The notes beneath the pieces were generated by a model. The model was given only the letters and a program-made list of their open reading frames with translations. It did no database searches and was not told the origin of the DNA. Shown piece by piece: positions 17,013 to 27,022 of a stretch of DNA of 64,000 bases. How positions within the stretch are numbered: the first letter of the stretch is position 1; the number at the start of each line of letters is the position of its first letter. The DNA is from Rubrivivax sp. (GTDB lineage: Bacteria > Pseudomonadota > Gammaproteobacteria > Burkholderiales > Burkholderiaceae_C). The stretch lies in the NCBI GenBank assembly GCA_004210455.1, contig SEFA01000023.1, positions 1 through 64,000 on the forward strand, in the 5' to 3' direction. The translations under genes and the position numbers were made by a program.

Positions 17013-17777
17013 ATGACGAACGCCAGACGCGCCTACAACGACGCAGAAGTCGCAGCTTTACTCGCGCAGGTCCGAAGCCGGTGCCCGCTCGATGACAGGC
17101 CACTTTTCTATCGAAAGCAACAACGGCAGTTTAAGGCGTATGAGCTAGCGCACATCTATCCACTGAACCCGCGGCCGGATGAACTCATCGAGTTGGCGAA
17201 CTCCCCGCGCCTGTCTGCTGACGTCAACGATCCGGACAACATCATCCCGCTTTGCGGCGAATGCCACGGGAAGTTCGACAAGCCAAGAACAGCAGCCGAA
17301 TACCTTGAGCTGTACCAGATCAAGCGCGAAGCGCTGGAGCAAGATCGGCAACGATCGCTGGCGGCGCGGTACCCCCTTGAGCAGCAGATTACGGCCGTCG
17401 TTGCGCACCTGCACAGTGTCGTGGTTGAGGAGGCCGGCAACACCCAGCTAGCGTTTACACCGAAGGCAGTCAATGCCAAGTTGGACGCGACCATGCCGCC
17501 CACTACCAAGCGGAAGGTCCGCAACGCTGTTGAGGACTACTTCCGGCACGTCCAGGCAGCGTTCTTGGAGCTTGAGCGCATTGACCCTGGATGTACCGAG
17601 CAGATCTTCATCCAGGTGAAGTCGTTTTACGTGATGCAGAAGCGTGAGCAGCTGACGCAGGCAAAGGTGTTCTCCAACCTGGTCGCGTGGATCCAAGACC
17701 GAGCTAAGGCCGAAACACTTGAATCTGCGGAGGCCGTGGCCTCGTTCTTCATCCAGAACTGTGAGGTGTTCGAATGA
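17013..17777 (+). CDS. HNH-endonuclease-like component of an ABC three-component system
   Basis: A 254-residue protein. The N-terminal 95 residues look like an HNH/HNHc nuclease: YELAHIYPLNP, then DPDNIIPLCGECHGKFDK, giving the paired His, the Asn/Asp and the CxxCH finger of HNH-type folds. The remaining helical half (LEQQITAVVAHLHSVVVEEA, RKVRNAVEDYFRHVQAAFLE) has no recognised domain and probably contacts the partner proteins. ATG 17013 follows GGGAGG. Its stop overlaps the next ATG by four bases, and the third gene is an SMC-like ATPase, so I read it as the effector of an ABC-3C type conflict operon. Nuclease activity is inferred from the motif only. Confidence 0.7.
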   Translation: MTNARRAYNDAEVAALLAQVRSRCPLDDRPLFYRKQQRQFKAYELAHIYPLNPRPDELIELANSPRLSADVNDPDNIIPLCGECHGKFDKPRTAAEYLELYQIKREALEQDRQRSLAARYPLEQQITAVVAHLHSVVVEEAGNTQLAFTPKAVNAKLDATMPPTTKRKVRNAVEDYFRHVQAAFLELERIDPGCTEQIFIQVKSFYVMQKREQLTQAKVFSNLVAWIQDRAKAETLESAEAVASFFIQNCEVFE

Positions 17778-17998
17778 TCACGCCCAACAAAGTTGTTCCG
17801 CTGTCCGCCTCAGTGCTGGGGCACCTGACACATGTGCTGAAAGCAGGCCCAGATCCGGCCCGCCTGGTGGACCTCTTCCATCAGGTCGGCGAAAAGTTTG
17901 AAAGCATCGATCAGTTCTTGCTGGCCCTAGACGTCCTCTTCGTGCTTGACCGTCTGACCGTCGACTTCGGCAGCGAGGAGGTTATCTATGCTTCGTGA
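17774..17998 (+). CDS. ABC three-component system middle component (small)
   Basis: A 74-residue protein overlapping the HNH gene by four bases (ATGA) and the ATPase gene by eleven. It reads as a small winged-helix-like protein: VLGHLTHVLKAGPDPARLVD, ESIDQFLLALDVLFVLDRLT, then VDFGSEEVIYAS, with a final beta hairpin. This size, tight overlap and position between an effector and a DUF2326 ATPase match the middle components described for ABC-3C systems by Aravind and co-workers. No catalytic residues are apparent. Confidence 0.65.
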   Translation: MITPNKVVPLSASVLGHLTHVLKAGPDPARLVDLFHQVGEKFESIDQFLLALDVLFVLDRLTVDFGSEEVIYAS

Positions 17999-19631
17999 GA
18001 TCCGCTGCGAGAAATTCCGCACCCGTGTCGTCAGTTTTCACGCGGGCCTGAATGTTGTGCTGGGCGACGAGAACGCCACCAATTCGATCGGCAAGTCCAC
18101 GCTGCTGATGCTGGTGGACTTTGCTTTCGGAGGCTCGACGCTGTTGGATTTCAACACTGACATCGTGGCGGAGCTGGGGCACCACCACTATGACTTCGCG
18201 TTCGAATTCGACAGTGTCTGGCATCGCTTCAAGCGCGAGACAATGACGCCGGAAGTCGTGTACGTCTGCGACGCGGAGTACAAGGTTCTTGAAGCAATCG
18301 GCCTGAACCAATTCAACGCGTTCCTGCAGAGCGCATACGGCATCGAGCAACCAGGCCAGACGTTCCGCGCCGCCGTCGGCCTCCATCTGCGCGTGTGGGG
18401 CAAATCCAATCTGATCCCGGACGAGCCGCTGCATACGTTCCCAAAACAGGCGGACAAGGATTGCATCGACAACCTGGTCAAGACCTTCGGGAAGTTCGAG
18501 GCGATTCGCTCGCGAGATGACGAGGCGCGCAAGGCCGACACGGAGCTAAAAGTTATCCGGGCGGCAGCAAGCCGGCAGCTCATTCCGAAGGTGACCAAGA
18601 CGGGCTACGCGCAGGCGAAAGTAGAGATTGCGGACCTGGAGCGCGACCTTGAGGACGTGCGTCAGAACTTGGCTAGTTATGCGACGAACCTGAGCGCTGT
18701 GATCAATAAGGATGTTCTGGAGCTGAAGGAGCGCAAGGATGACTTGCTCCAGCGCCGCATGACCGTGGCCGGGAGGCTCCAGCGGGTCGAGCGCAACATT
18801 GGCGGCAAGCGCGCCCTCCATGGTGGCAATTTTCAGGACCTCCAAAGGTTTTTTCCAGAGATCAACGTTGACCGCCTGGCCGAAGTCGAGGCGTTCCATG
18901 ACGGCGTTGCACGGATTCTCAAAGAGCAGCTGAAGGAGTCCAAGGATCAGTTGGGCGCGGAACTCAAGGTGATCGATCTAAGCATCTCGGGCATCGATGC
19001 AGCGATGGCGGCGGCACTGGGATCGATCGAGCAGCCGGAGGCATTGGTCGACCACGTTTACAAGGTTGCGTTGTCGCTCCAGACCGCACGAGCCAGCAGA
19101 GATGGCTACGAGCTCGAACAGGCAAGCGTCGATACGCTGCGCAAGGCGAAGGAAGCACTCGCCGAGGTGAAGCAGCGCGTCCTCGCGGAGATCGAGACCA
19201 GCGTGAACGACGGGATGCGCGAGATCGTCAGTGAGGCCGTTGGTAAGCATCGCAAGAGTCCCCGGCTGTCGCTCAGTGACACGCGCTACACCTTCGAGGT
19301 TTTCGAGGACACGGGCACGGGCACGGCGTACTTCGGTCTCGTGCTGTTCGACATGGCCGTCTTCAGTGCGACGTCGCTTCCAGCGATTGCGCACGATTCG
19401 TTGCTCTTCAAGAACATCTCAAACGACTCGGTCGGCCAACTCATCGGGCTGTACGCGAAGATCCAGAAGCAGTCGTTCATTGCGCTGGACGAAAGCAAAA
19501 AATACGGACCGTCGGCTGCTCGGACATTGAAAGAGCAGAGCGTCATACAGCTGGCCGACGACGCTGTGCTGTACATCAAGGACTGGCGGCCGAATCGCCC
19601 TTCTTCGCCCAAGGCTGACCAAGCCTCGTAG
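17988..19631 (+). CDS. DUF2326 SMC/RecN-like ATPase
   Basis: A 547-residue ABC-type ATPase. The N terminus has a Walker A-like NVVLGDENATNSIGKSTLLM with the DUF2326-typical NSIGKST core, then LVDFAFGGSTLL. Residues 180-430 are long amphipathic helices, likely a coiled-coil arm (EIADLERDLEDVRQNLASYA, ELKERKDDLLQRRMTVAGRL). The C-terminal lobe includes FGLVLFDMAVF and the terminal half of the head (LPAIAHDSLLFKNIS). Proteins of this kind sense DNA structures and gate an effector. The start overlaps the preceding gene by eleven bases. It ends the three-gene operon; the stretch after it is empty. Confidence 0.8.
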   Translation: MLREIRCEKFRTRVVSFHAGLNVVLGDENATNSIGKSTLLMLVDFAFGGSTLLDFNTDIVAELGHHHYDFAFEFDSVWHRFKRETMTPEVVYVCDAEYKVLEAIGLNQFNAFLQSAYGIEQPGQTFRAAVGLHLRVWGKSNLIPDEPLHTFPKQADKDCIDNLVKTFGKFEAIRSRDDEARKADTELKVIRAAASRQLIPKVTKTGYAQAKVEIADLERDLEDVRQNLASYATNLSAVINKDVLELKERKDDLLQRRMTVAGRLQRVERNIGGKRALHGGNFQDLQRFFPEINVDRLAEVEAFHDGVARILKEQLKESKDQLGAELKVIDLSISGIDAAMAAALGSIEQPEALVDHVYKVALSLQTARASRDGYELEQASVDTLRKAKEALAEVKQRVLAEIETSVNDGMREIVSEAVGKHRKSPRLSLSDTRYTFEVFEDTGTGTAYFGLVLFDMAVFSATSLPAIAHDSLLFKNISNDSVGQLIGLYAKIQKQSFIALDESKKYGPSAARTLKEQSVIQLADDAVLYIKDWRPNRPSSPKADQAS

Positions 19632-20174
19632 CGCCCGTAAATCGCGACTGGACGGCGGGTCGTGACGTGCCCCACGGCTCCTTCGGCATCAAGCGGTTTG
19701 AACGACGGCTTGGCAGCGTCGAAGTCGGACGATGAGAGGACCGCTCAAGATCGATCTGCGACGGTCGCGGTACGCGATAGCAGTCACTCGAGCAGTTCGA
19801 GTGCGTACGTCGAGCCCAACGGCCGGTTCCGGGAGCGAAGCTGCCGGCCAAGCCGTTTCACGCGGCCCGCCCCATTCCAGCAACAGCAGTCACTCGGGGC
19901 TCCGCCGTCGAACGACCGAGATCAGCCTGAAGCTGCCATCCAGTTCAGGCTGGAGAATCGAGCCGGAAGAACTCGTGCGCAAGGAGCTGGAGCAGCGGCT
20001 TATAAGCTGTCGGTCTTGAACAGCCGCCCATCGGCTTTGAGCAGGGGCCAGACGCTGCCCTCGCAAGGCAAGGTCCGCCCGGTGTCCGGGTAATGGCATA
20101 TGTCCTGCTCGACGCGCGTGCCCACGCTCATCTCACGCTCGGCGTGGTCGCCAGCCCTTCAGCCCTGCAAATGA
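19632..20174. other. Intergenic, about 540 bases
   Basis: Between the ATPase gene and the SnoaL-like gene, which converge. Several overlapping open frames occur on both strands but none has a recognisable product or ribosome site. Nothing else seen. Confidence 0.35.
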
Positions 20175-20564
20175 TCATGGTAGCTGTGTCTCGATGGCAG
20201 CCTTGTCGATGATCGACCAGACCTCCTGGATCTTTCCACCGCGAAATGAGTAGATGACGTTCTCGCAGAACTCGACCTGGCGACCGTTTACGGGCAGCCC
20301 GAGAAACTCACCTTTCGGTGTCACTCGGAACTGCAGCCTGCACGCGATGCGCGTCGGATCGGCGACGAGCATCTGAACGCAGAACCGGAGGTCCGGGATC
20401 TTCTCGTAGTCATTTTCAAGCATCGCCCGGTAGCCAGCGACTCCGAGAAGCTTGCCGTTGTGCCGCACATCGTCGTGGACGAAATCGCCAAGGCGGCCCC
20501 AGTCCTGGTCGTTGATGCAGTCGATATAGGCCTGGTAGGTCGCCTCGATGTTCGCGTGGCTCAT
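20175..20564 (-). CDS. SnoaL-like / NTF2-fold protein
   Basis: A 129-residue single-domain protein of the polyketide-cyclase/ester-cyclase type. The order of segments fits an NTF2-like barrel: NIEATYQAYIDCINDQDWGR, FVHDDVRHNGKLLGVAGYRA, DLRFCVQMLVADPTRIACRL, EFLGLPVNGRQVEFCENVIY and GGKIQEVWSIIDKAAIETQL. Members bind small hydrophobic ligands or act as cyclases or hydrolases, and substrate cannot be inferred. ATG 20564 has no strong ribosome site. It stands alone on the minus strand, about 130 bases downstream of the FdhF/YdeP stop. Confidence 0.8.
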   Translation of the reverse strand: MSHANIEATYQAYIDCINDQDWGRLGDFVHDDVRHNGKLLGVAGYRAMLENDYEKIPDLRFCVQMLVADPTRIACRLQFRVTPKGEFLGLPVNGRQVEFCENVIYSFRGGKIQEVWSIIDKAAIETQLP

Positions 20565-20694
20565 TGATGATTGACTGTCGGACCGTGAGAACGGTCAATG
20601 CGAAGCACGATGATCCGTACTCCAGCGAGATCAGGGGAAGCAGCGGTGGTCCATCCGGTCGGCACGGTGGTCAAAAGTCGCCGCATTGCCACGC

Positions 20695-23010
20695 TCACGA
20701 GGAAAGACGCACGGGGATGGATTTGGCAGCCGGCACCATGCTCTGTTTAGCGTGGTGCTGCAACGGGATCAGGGCATTCAGCTCGGGGAAGTAGCCGGCG
20801 ATCGCACCCTTGGGAATTGAGTACGCCTTCAAGGTCAGCCCGCGGACCTCGCGCACATGGCCGTCATCGAAGGCGGTCGTGGCCGTCACCACGTCGCCCT
20901 CGACGAATCCTAGTCGTGTGATGTCGTCCGGATGCATCAGAAGGACATGGCGGCTGCCGGTCACGCGTCGGAAGCGGTCGTCGAGGCTGTAGATCGTGGT
21001 GTTGAACTGATCATCGCTGCGCATCGTCATCAGGCGGAGCACGGTTGGATCATCGCCGTCGACGCTGCTCGGGGCGTCTGGGTCGGCGATCAGTGAAGCA
21101 GGGGCGATGAATGTCGCTTTCTTCGCCTCGGTTTTCCAGATCCGCTCGCGGGCGGGCACCGGCCGGGGAAAACCTCCGGGAGCCTCGAAGCGGGCGTTGA
21201 AGTCATGGAAGATGTCAGGAAACACGCGTGCGATCTCGTCGCGGATCAGCCCGTAGTCGCCGGTCCATGCGTCCCATTTCAGGAGTCCGCTTTGGGGGAG
21301 TGTCGCCTTAGCGAGACCCGCCACGATGCCCACCTCCGACATGAGCGTCGCCGATGCGGGCTCGACCACGCCGCTGGACGCGTGCATGTGCCCGGTCGAA
21401 TCTTCTACCGAGACCTTCTGAGGACCGCTCGCCTGCTGGTCGATTTCGCTGCGACCCAGGCAGGGGAGCAGGTAGGCCACCTCGCCTCGGATCAGATGGG
21501 TGCGATTGAGCTTGGTAGCCACCTGCACGGTGAGACGCATACCGCGCCAGGCAGCCTCGATGCGTGGGCTGTCGGGAACCGCGCGCAGGAAGTTGCCGCC
21601 AAGGCCGATGAAGGCGCGCACCGAGCCGTCCAGCACGCCTTGGCAGGTCTCGACCGTGTTCAGTCCCTTCTTCGTGGGAGGCTCGAAACGGTACACCTCA
21701 CGCAGCTTGTCGATCGGCGCTAGCTCGGGCTTCTCGGTGATGCCCACGGTGCGCTGACCCTGCACGTTGGAATGACCCCGCACCGGGCAGATGCCCGCGC
21801 CCGGCTTGCCTATGTTGCCGCGCAGCAGCAGGAGGTTGGAGACCATCTGAACGTTGAGCACACCCTCGCGGTGCTGCGTCAGGCCCATGCCGTAGACCGC
21901 GATCACGGCCTCCGCGTTTGCATAGGTGGTGGCCGCCTGTTCCAGGTCCGCGCGTGCCAGACCCGACTCGCGCTCGATGTCGGCCCAGGTCGTCGCCCGC
22001 ATGCTGGCGGCAAAGGCGTCGAAGTCATGCGTGTGCTCAGCGAGGAATGCCGCGTCAAGGACACGCGGGAGGCCGGCGCAGACCGCTTGATCGTCCGCTT
22101 CGATCAGGGCCTTGCACAGCCCGGCGAGCGCCCCCAGGTCGCCGCCTGGACGGAGCTGCAGATACTGCGTGCTGATCTGCGTGTGACCCGGCAGCAGCAT
22201 GTCGCGGGGCGACTGCGGGTTGTCGAAGGCCACCAGCCCGCTTTCTCGCAGGGGATTGAACGTGACGATGGGAACGTCGCGACGCCGCGCCTCCTGCAGA
22301 TCATGAAGCATGCGCGGACTGTTCACCCCGACGTTCTGGCCGAAGAAGAAGATCGCGTCCGTCTGGGCGAAGTCGTCCAGATACACCGTGCCGACCGGAG
22401 AGCCGATGGTCTTGGGCAGACCGACCGATGTGCTTTCATGGCACATGTTGGAGCTGTCGGGCAGGTTGTTGTGACCGTAGACCCGCGCGAACAACTGGTA
22501 CAGGTAGGACGCTTCAAGCGACGCGCGGCCCGAGGCGTAGAACACCACCGATTCGGGATCCAGCTGCCGGAGCTCCTTGCCGATGTCGGCAAAGGCCTCC
22601 TCCCACCCCACCTCGACATAGCGGTCAGTCAGGGCGTCGTAGCGCATGGGCGCCGTCAGCCGTCCGCCTGCCTCCAGCTCATGATCGGACCAGCCCTGGA
22701 GCTCGGTCAGGGTGTGCTCGGCGAAGAACGCTGGCGGCCGGCGCTTGCTTGTCATCTCCCAGGCGGTGGCCTTGGCGCCGTTTTCGCAGAACTCGGCGGC
22801 GTGGGGGGATCTCGGCTTGGCCCAGGCGCAACTCACGCACATGAAGCCCGCGGGCTTGTTCTGCTTGAGCAGCGCCGCAGCGCCGGTGACCGCCACCCCT
22901 TCATGCGCGAGGATCTTGGTGACCGCCCGCAGGGATCCCCAGCCGCCGCTGCTGGGAGGCGGTTCGTCGATGTCGGTGGGCGTGGCCGTGGTGTCTGGGT
23001 CTTGATGCAT
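20695..23010 (-). CDS. FdhF/YdeP-family molybdopterin oxidoreductase
   Basis: A 771-residue cytosolic enzyme, close to the roughly 760 of E. coli YdeP. Near the N terminus FMCVSCAWAKP and FCENGAKATAWEMTSKRRPP give the family cysteine/ENGAKA signature. The active-site region reads NLPDSSNMCHESTSVGLPKT, the molybdopterin part FFFGQNVGVNSPRMLHDL and RGNIGKPGAGICPVRGHSNV, and the C-terminal guanine-dinucleotide-binding domain LLMHPDDITRLGFVEGDVV. It is related to formate dehydrogenase H but has no selenocysteine; its substrate is unknown and YdeP is linked to acid resistance. ATG 23010 is chosen as the first residue of the conserved length. It is divergent from paoABC, 157 bases apart, so the two molybdoenzymes may share control. 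Confidence 0.9.
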   Translation of the reverse strand: MHQDPDTTATPTDIDEPPPSSGGWGSLRAVTKILAHEGVAVTGAAALLKQNKPAGFMCVSCAWAKPRSPHAAEFCENGAKATAWEMTSKRRPPAFFAEHTLTELQGWSDHELEAGGRLTAPMRYDALTDRYVEVGWEEAFADIGKELRQLDPESVVFYASGRASLEASYLYQLFARVYGHNNLPDSSNMCHESTSVGLPKTIGSPVGTVYLDDFAQTDAIFFFGQNVGVNSPRMLHDLQEARRRDVPIVTFNPLRESGLVAFDNPQSPRDMLLPGHTQISTQYLQLRPGGDLGALAGLCKALIEADDQAVCAGLPRVLDAAFLAEHTHDFDAFAASMRATTWADIERESGLARADLEQAATTYANAEAVIAVYGMGLTQHREGVLNVQMVSNLLLLRGNIGKPGAGICPVRGHSNVQGQRTVGITEKPELAPIDKLREVYRFEPPTKKGLNTVETCQGVLDGSVRAFIGLGGNFLRAVPDSPRIEAAWRGMRLTVQVATKLNRTHLIRGEVAYLLPCLGRSEIDQQASGPQKVSVEDSTGHMHASSGVVEPASATLMSEVGIVAGLAKATLPQSGLLKWDAWTGDYGLIRDEIARVFPDIFHDFNARFEAPGGFPRPVPARERIWKTEAKKATFIAPASLIADPDAPSSVDGDDPTVLRLMTMRSDDQFNTTIYSLDDRFRRVTGSRHVLLMHPDDITRLGFVEGDVVTATTAFDDGHVREVRGLTLKAYSIPKGAIAGYFPELNALIPLQHHAKQSMVPAAKSIPVRLSS

Positions 23011-23167
23011 GCCGATCGCTCGGCAGGGCACATGCCCGCGGCGGGCGCCGCGGAACTGGGGCGTACCTAAGTGGGACGCAAGGTGTGGTCCGAGGTGGGG
23101 CCCAAGGTGGGGCATGGCAGGAGTCGCTCTTGCCAACAGGGTGCGACATCCCTCCCCGAGAGCATGT

Positions 23168-23701
23168 ATGCAAACCCAAGCCGACCCTCCGGTCCGCCAG
23201 GCACCCTCCGCACCCTCCGGCGCGCGCATCCCCCTCCATCTTGAACTGAACGGGCGCCCGTTCGACATCGAGATCGAGCCCTGGGTCACGCTGCTGGACC
23301 TGCTGCGGGAACACGCGGACCTGACCGGCGTCAAGAAGGGCTGCGATCACGGGCAATGCGGCGCCTGCACGGTCTTGCTGGACGGCAAGCGCGTGAACAG
23401 CTGCCTGATGCTGGCGGTCGTCGCGGACGGCGCAAAGATCACCACGATCGAGGGACTGGCGGCGGTGGACGGCACGCTTGACCCGTTGCAACAGGCCTTC
23501 ATCGACCATGACGCCTTCCAGTGCGGCTACTGCACGCCCGGCCAGATCTGCTCGGCGCGCGGGCTGATCGCCGAAGGTCGGGCGCAGTGCCGCGACGATG
23601 TGCGCGAGCTGATGAGCGGCAATCTGTGCCGATGCGGCGCCTATTCCAACATCACCGACGCGATCGTGGACGTGATGCAGCTGCGAAAGGCCGCGCCATG
23701 A
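23168..23701 (+). CDS. paoA: Aldehyde oxidoreductase 2Fe-2S subunit (PaoA-like)
   Basis: A 177-residue iron-sulfur subunit of a periplasmic-type xanthine-oxidase-family enzyme. The plant-ferredoxin-like cluster motif [21 protein letters not shown] and the second cluster motif CGYCTPGQ with [15 protein letters not shown] are complete. It passes electrons from the molybdenum site to FAD. Start ATG 23168 gives a short N-terminal stretch ([17 protein letters not shown]) without a clear twin-arginine signal, whereas E. coli PaoA has a Tat signal, so the enzyme may be cytosolic here. Its stop overlaps the paoB start (ATGA). Confidence 0.92.
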   Translation: MQTQADPPVRQAPSAPSGARIPLHLELNGRPFDIEIEPWVTLLDLLREHADLTGVKKGCDHGQCGACTVLLDGKRVNSCLMLAVVADGAKITTIEGLAAVDGTLDPLQQAFIDHDAFQCGYCTPGQICSARGLIAEGRAQCRDDVRELMSGNLCRCGAYSNITDAIVDVMQLRKAAP

Positions 23702-24726
23702 TCCGCTTCGACTACGCCCGCGCCACGGACGTGGCCGGGGCCGTGCGCGCCGGTGCCGTGGAGCACACCCGCTTCCTCGCCGGCGGGACCAACCTCGTGG
23801 ACCTGATGAAGGAGAACGTGGAGCGGCCGCTCCACGTGGTCGACATCAATCGGCTCGCGCTCAAGGGGATCGAGGATCGCGACGGGAGTACGGAGGGCAG
23901 CGGGCTGCGGCTGGGAGCGCTGGTCACCAACGCTGATACGGCGTACGACCCGCGCGTGCAGGCGCGCTATCCGCTGCTCGCCTCCGCCATCCTGGCCGGT
24001 GCCAGCCCGCAGCTGCGCAACGTCGCCACCAACGGCGGCAACCTCAACCAGCGCACGCGCTGCTACTACTTCTACGACACGGCGACACCGTGCAACAAGC
24101 GCGAGCCGGGCAGCGGCTGCAGCGCCATCGGGGGCGTGACGCGCATCCATGCCATCCTGGGCGCGAGCGCGCATTGCATCGCGACGCATCCCTCCGACCT
24201 GTGTGTCGCGCTCGCGGCGCTGGAGGCGCAGGTGCTCGTCACGGGGCCGGGCGGCGAGCGGACCATCGCCCTGGCCGACTACCACCGGCTGCCGGGCGAC
24301 GCGCCCGACCGTGACAACACGCTCGCGCCAGGCGAGCTCGTGACCGCTATCGATTTGCCCGCCGAAGGGTTTTCGGATCACTACACCTACCTGAAGCTGC
24401 GCGACCGGCTGTCCTATGCGTTCGCGCTCGTCTCCGTCGCGGTGGGCCTGAAGCTGGACGACGACGGCGTCATCCGGGTGGCGCGGGTCGCGCTGGGCGG
24501 CGTGGCGCACAAGCCCTGGCGCAGCAGCGAAGCCGAGGCCTTGCTGCAAGGCGCCAGGCCGGCCGAAGGCGTCTTCCGCGCCGCCGCCGAGGCGTTGCTC
24601 ACCGGGGCGGTCGGGCAGGGCGGCAACGACTTCAAGATCGAGCTCGCGCGGCGGGCGATCGTGCGGGCGTTGAAGCAGGCGGCCGACGGCACGCCGCAAT
24701 CGCAATCCGACAAGCGCGTTCGCTGA
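23698..24726 (+). CDS. paoB: Aldehyde oxidoreductase FAD subunit (PaoB-like)
   Basis: A 342-residue FAD-binding subunit. [19 protein letters not shown] is the FAD loop, with [16 protein letters not shown] the second flavin motif. The four cysteines in RCYYF, PCNKR, GCSAI and HCIAT lie within about 45 residues, matching the extra 4Fe-4S cluster known in E. coli PaoB. It overlaps paoA by four bases and precedes paoC by nine. Confidence 0.93.
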   Translation: MIRFDYARATDVAGAVRAGAVEHTRFLAGGTNLVDLMKENVERPLHVVDINRLALKGIEDRDGSTEGSGLRLGALVTNADTAYDPRVQARYPLLASAILAGASPQLRNVATNGGNLNQRTRCYYFYDTATPCNKREPGSGCSAIGGVTRIHAILGASAHCIATHPSDLCVALAALEAQVLVTGPGGERTIALADYHRLPGDAPDRDNTLAPGELVTAIDLPAEGFSDHYTYLKLRDRLSYAFALVSVAVGLKLDDDGVIRVARVALGGVAHKPWRSSEAEALLQGARPAEGVFRAAAEALLTGAVGQGGNDFKIELARRAIVRALKQAADGTPQSQSDKRVR

Positions 24727-24735
24727 GGAGCCGCC

Positions 24736-27000
24736 ATGATCAACGACAGCCTCCCTCCAAGCAGCGCCGCCAAGGGCCACATCGGCGACCCGCTCAGTCG
24801 CGTCGACGGACACGTCAAGGTCAGCGGTGCCGCGCGGTACGCGGCCGAGTACACGACGCCCGGACTACTCTACGGCTGGGTCGTCTCAAGCCCCATCGCC
24901 AAGGGACGCGTGACGGCGATCGACGATACCGCCGCCCGTGCGATACCCGGCGTGATCGACGTCATCACGCACGAGAACCGTCCGCACCTGGCGTGGCTGG
25001 ACCACAGCTACGCCGACATGGTGTCAGTGCCCGGCTCGCCTTTTCGGGCGCTGTACGACGACAAGATCCTGTTCAGCGCGCAGCCGTTGGCGCTGGTGGT
25101 GGCCGAGACGCTCGAAGGCGCGCGCGACGCGGCGGCGCTGGTGCGCATCGACTGCGTGGCCGAGGCGCACAACACCGACCTGCGCGTGGCGATGAAGGAC
25201 AAGTTCGAGCCGAAGAAAAAGCGCAGCACCTTCGAGGCGCCCAAGTCGCGCGGCGATGCGCCGGCGGCGTACGAGCAGGCGGCGCTCAAGCATCGGGCCG
25301 AGTACCACCTGGGCACCCACCATCACAACCCGATGGAGATGCATGCCACCACCGTGTTCTGGCACGGCGACGGCAAGATCACCGTCCACGACAAGACGCA
25401 GGGGGCCCAGAACGTGCAGGGCTACCTCTCGTCGGTCTTCAGTTTCTCCAAGAAGGACGTGCGGGTGCTGAACCCGTACGTGGGCGGCGCGTTCGGGTCG
25501 GGACTTCGACCGCAGTACCAGGTGTTCCTCGCCACGCTGGCGGCGAAGAAGCTCGAACGTTCCGTGCGCGTGGTGCTGACCCGCCAGCAGATGTTCAGCC
25601 ACGTGCATCGTCCGGAGGCGGTGCAGACCGTGGCGTTGGCAACGGATCAGCACGGCGGCCTGCAGGCCATCATCAACGACGCGACGACCGCCACCTCGCG
25701 CTTCGAGCATTACATGGAGGTCGTGTGCAACTGGGGCCTCATGGCCTACGCCTGCGACAACGCCAGCGCCGAGTACACGCTGGCCGAGGTCGACACCTAC
25801 ACGCCCGGCGACATGCGCGCGCCCGGCGCGGCCACCGGCATGACCTTGTTCGAGATCGCGATGGACGAGATGGCGTTCGAGGCCGGCCTCGATCCGCTGG
25901 AGTTCCGGCGCTTGAACTACGCCGAGAAGAACGCGATGAACGACACCCCGTACACGTCCAAGGCCTTGCGGGAGGCGTACAACCGCGGCTCGGCGGCGAT
26001 CGGCTGGCAGGACCGACCGCTGGCGCCGCGCGCGACGAAGGATGGCCACGAACTGGTCGGCTGGGGCATGGCGACCGGCATGTGGGACGCGATGTTCATG
26101 AAGACCGCGGCTACCGTCACGCTGCTGGCTGACGGGAGCCTGCAGGTGGCCAACGCCGGCGCGGACATTGGCACCGGCACTTACACGGTGATGACCCAGG
26201 TGGCCGCGGAGACGCTCGGGGTCGCCGTGGACAGGATCAGGGCCACGCTGGGCGACAGCGCTCTGTCGGCGGCCCCGGTCGAGGGCGGCTCCTGGGGCGC
26301 GGCCTCCACGGGTGCCGCGGTGCAACTGGCCTGCGAATCGATGGCCAAGCAGTTGCTCAAAGTCGCCGCGAAGATCGACGGCAGTCCGCTGCAGGGCGCG
26401 GCGTTCGAGGACGTCGAGTTCCGTGACGGCGTGATCCGGCTCAAGGCTGACGCCGCCAGGCAGGTCAGTCTGACCGATGCGCTTGCGGCGACGGGCAAGG
26501 ACCGGATGGAGGTGGAGGAAACCGCCAAGCCGGGCCCGATGGACCTGATCAGCACGATGCGCAAGTCTCGCAACACCCACAGCGCGGTGTTCGCGGAGGT
26601 CAGGGTCGACGAAGAGCTGGGCGTCGTGCGCATCACCCGGGTGGTGTGCGCGGTGGCGGCGGGCCGGATCATCAATCCCAAGACGGCGCGCAGCCAGATC
26701 CTGGGCGGCGTGGTGATGGGCATCGGCATGGCCTTGCACGAGGAGACGCTGACCGACCACCGCCTGGGCCGGTTCATGAACCACAGCTTTGCCGAGTACC
26801 ACGTGCCGGTGAACGCCGACATCGACACGATCGACGTGATCTTCGTCGATGAGCCCGACCCCGAGGTGACGCCGCTGGGCGTGAAGGGCCTGGGCGAGAT
26901 CGGCATCGTCGGCACGGCCGCCGCGGTGGCCAACGCGATCTTTCATGCGACGGGCAAGCGGGTGCGCTCGCTGCCCGTGACGATCGACAAGCTGCTTTGA
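24736..27000 (+). CDS. paoC: Aldehyde oxidoreductase molybdenum subunit (PaoC-like)
   Basis: A 754-residue catalytic subunit (E. coli PaoC is 732). The molybdopterin-cytosine-dinucleotide contacts are seen in YVGGAFGSGLRPQYQ, GDMRAPGAATGMTLFEIAMD and GADIGTGTYTVMTQVAAETL, and the base Glu in GVKGLGEIGIVGTAAAVANA near the C terminus. It oxidises aldehydes to acids, typically aromatic ones in characterised homologues. ATG 24736 has GAGGAG six bases upstream. No paoD (cofactor-insertion chaperone) follows; that function must be elsewhere. A catalase-family gene starts 22 bases downstream. Confidence 0.94.
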   Translation: MINDSLPPSSAAKGHIGDPLSRVDGHVKVSGAARYAAEYTTPGLLYGWVVSSPIAKGRVTAIDDTAARAIPGVIDVITHENRPHLAWLDHSYADMVSVPGSPFRALYDDKILFSAQPLALVVAETLEGARDAAALVRIDCVAEAHNTDLRVAMKDKFEPKKKRSTFEAPKSRGDAPAAYEQAALKHRAEYHLGTHHHNPMEMHATTVFWHGDGKITVHDKTQGAQNVQGYLSSVFSFSKKDVRVLNPYVGGAFGSGLRPQYQVFLATLAAKKLERSVRVVLTRQQMFSHVHRPEAVQTVALATDQHGGLQAIINDATTATSRFEHYMEVVCNWGLMAYACDNASAEYTLAEVDTYTPGDMRAPGAATGMTLFEIAMDEMAFEAGLDPLEFRRLNYAEKNAMNDTPYTSKALREAYNRGSAAIGWQDRPLAPRATKDGHELVGWGMATGMWDAMFMKTAATVTLLADGSLQVANAGADIGTGTYTVMTQVAAETLGVAVDRIRATLGDSALSAAPVEGGSWGAASTGAAVQLACESMAKQLLKVAAKIDGSPLQGAAFEDVEFRDGVIRLKADAARQVSLTDALAATGKDRMEVEETAKPGPMDLISTMRKSRNTHSAVFAEVRVDEELGVVRITRVVCAVAAGRIINPKTARSQILGGVVMGIGMALHEETLTDHRLGRFMNHSFAEYHVPVNADIDTIDVIFVDEPDPEVTPLGVKGLGEIGIVGTAAAVANAIFHATGKRVRSLPVTIDKLL

Positions 27001-27022
27001 CCCTTCCATCAGGAGTACGAGA

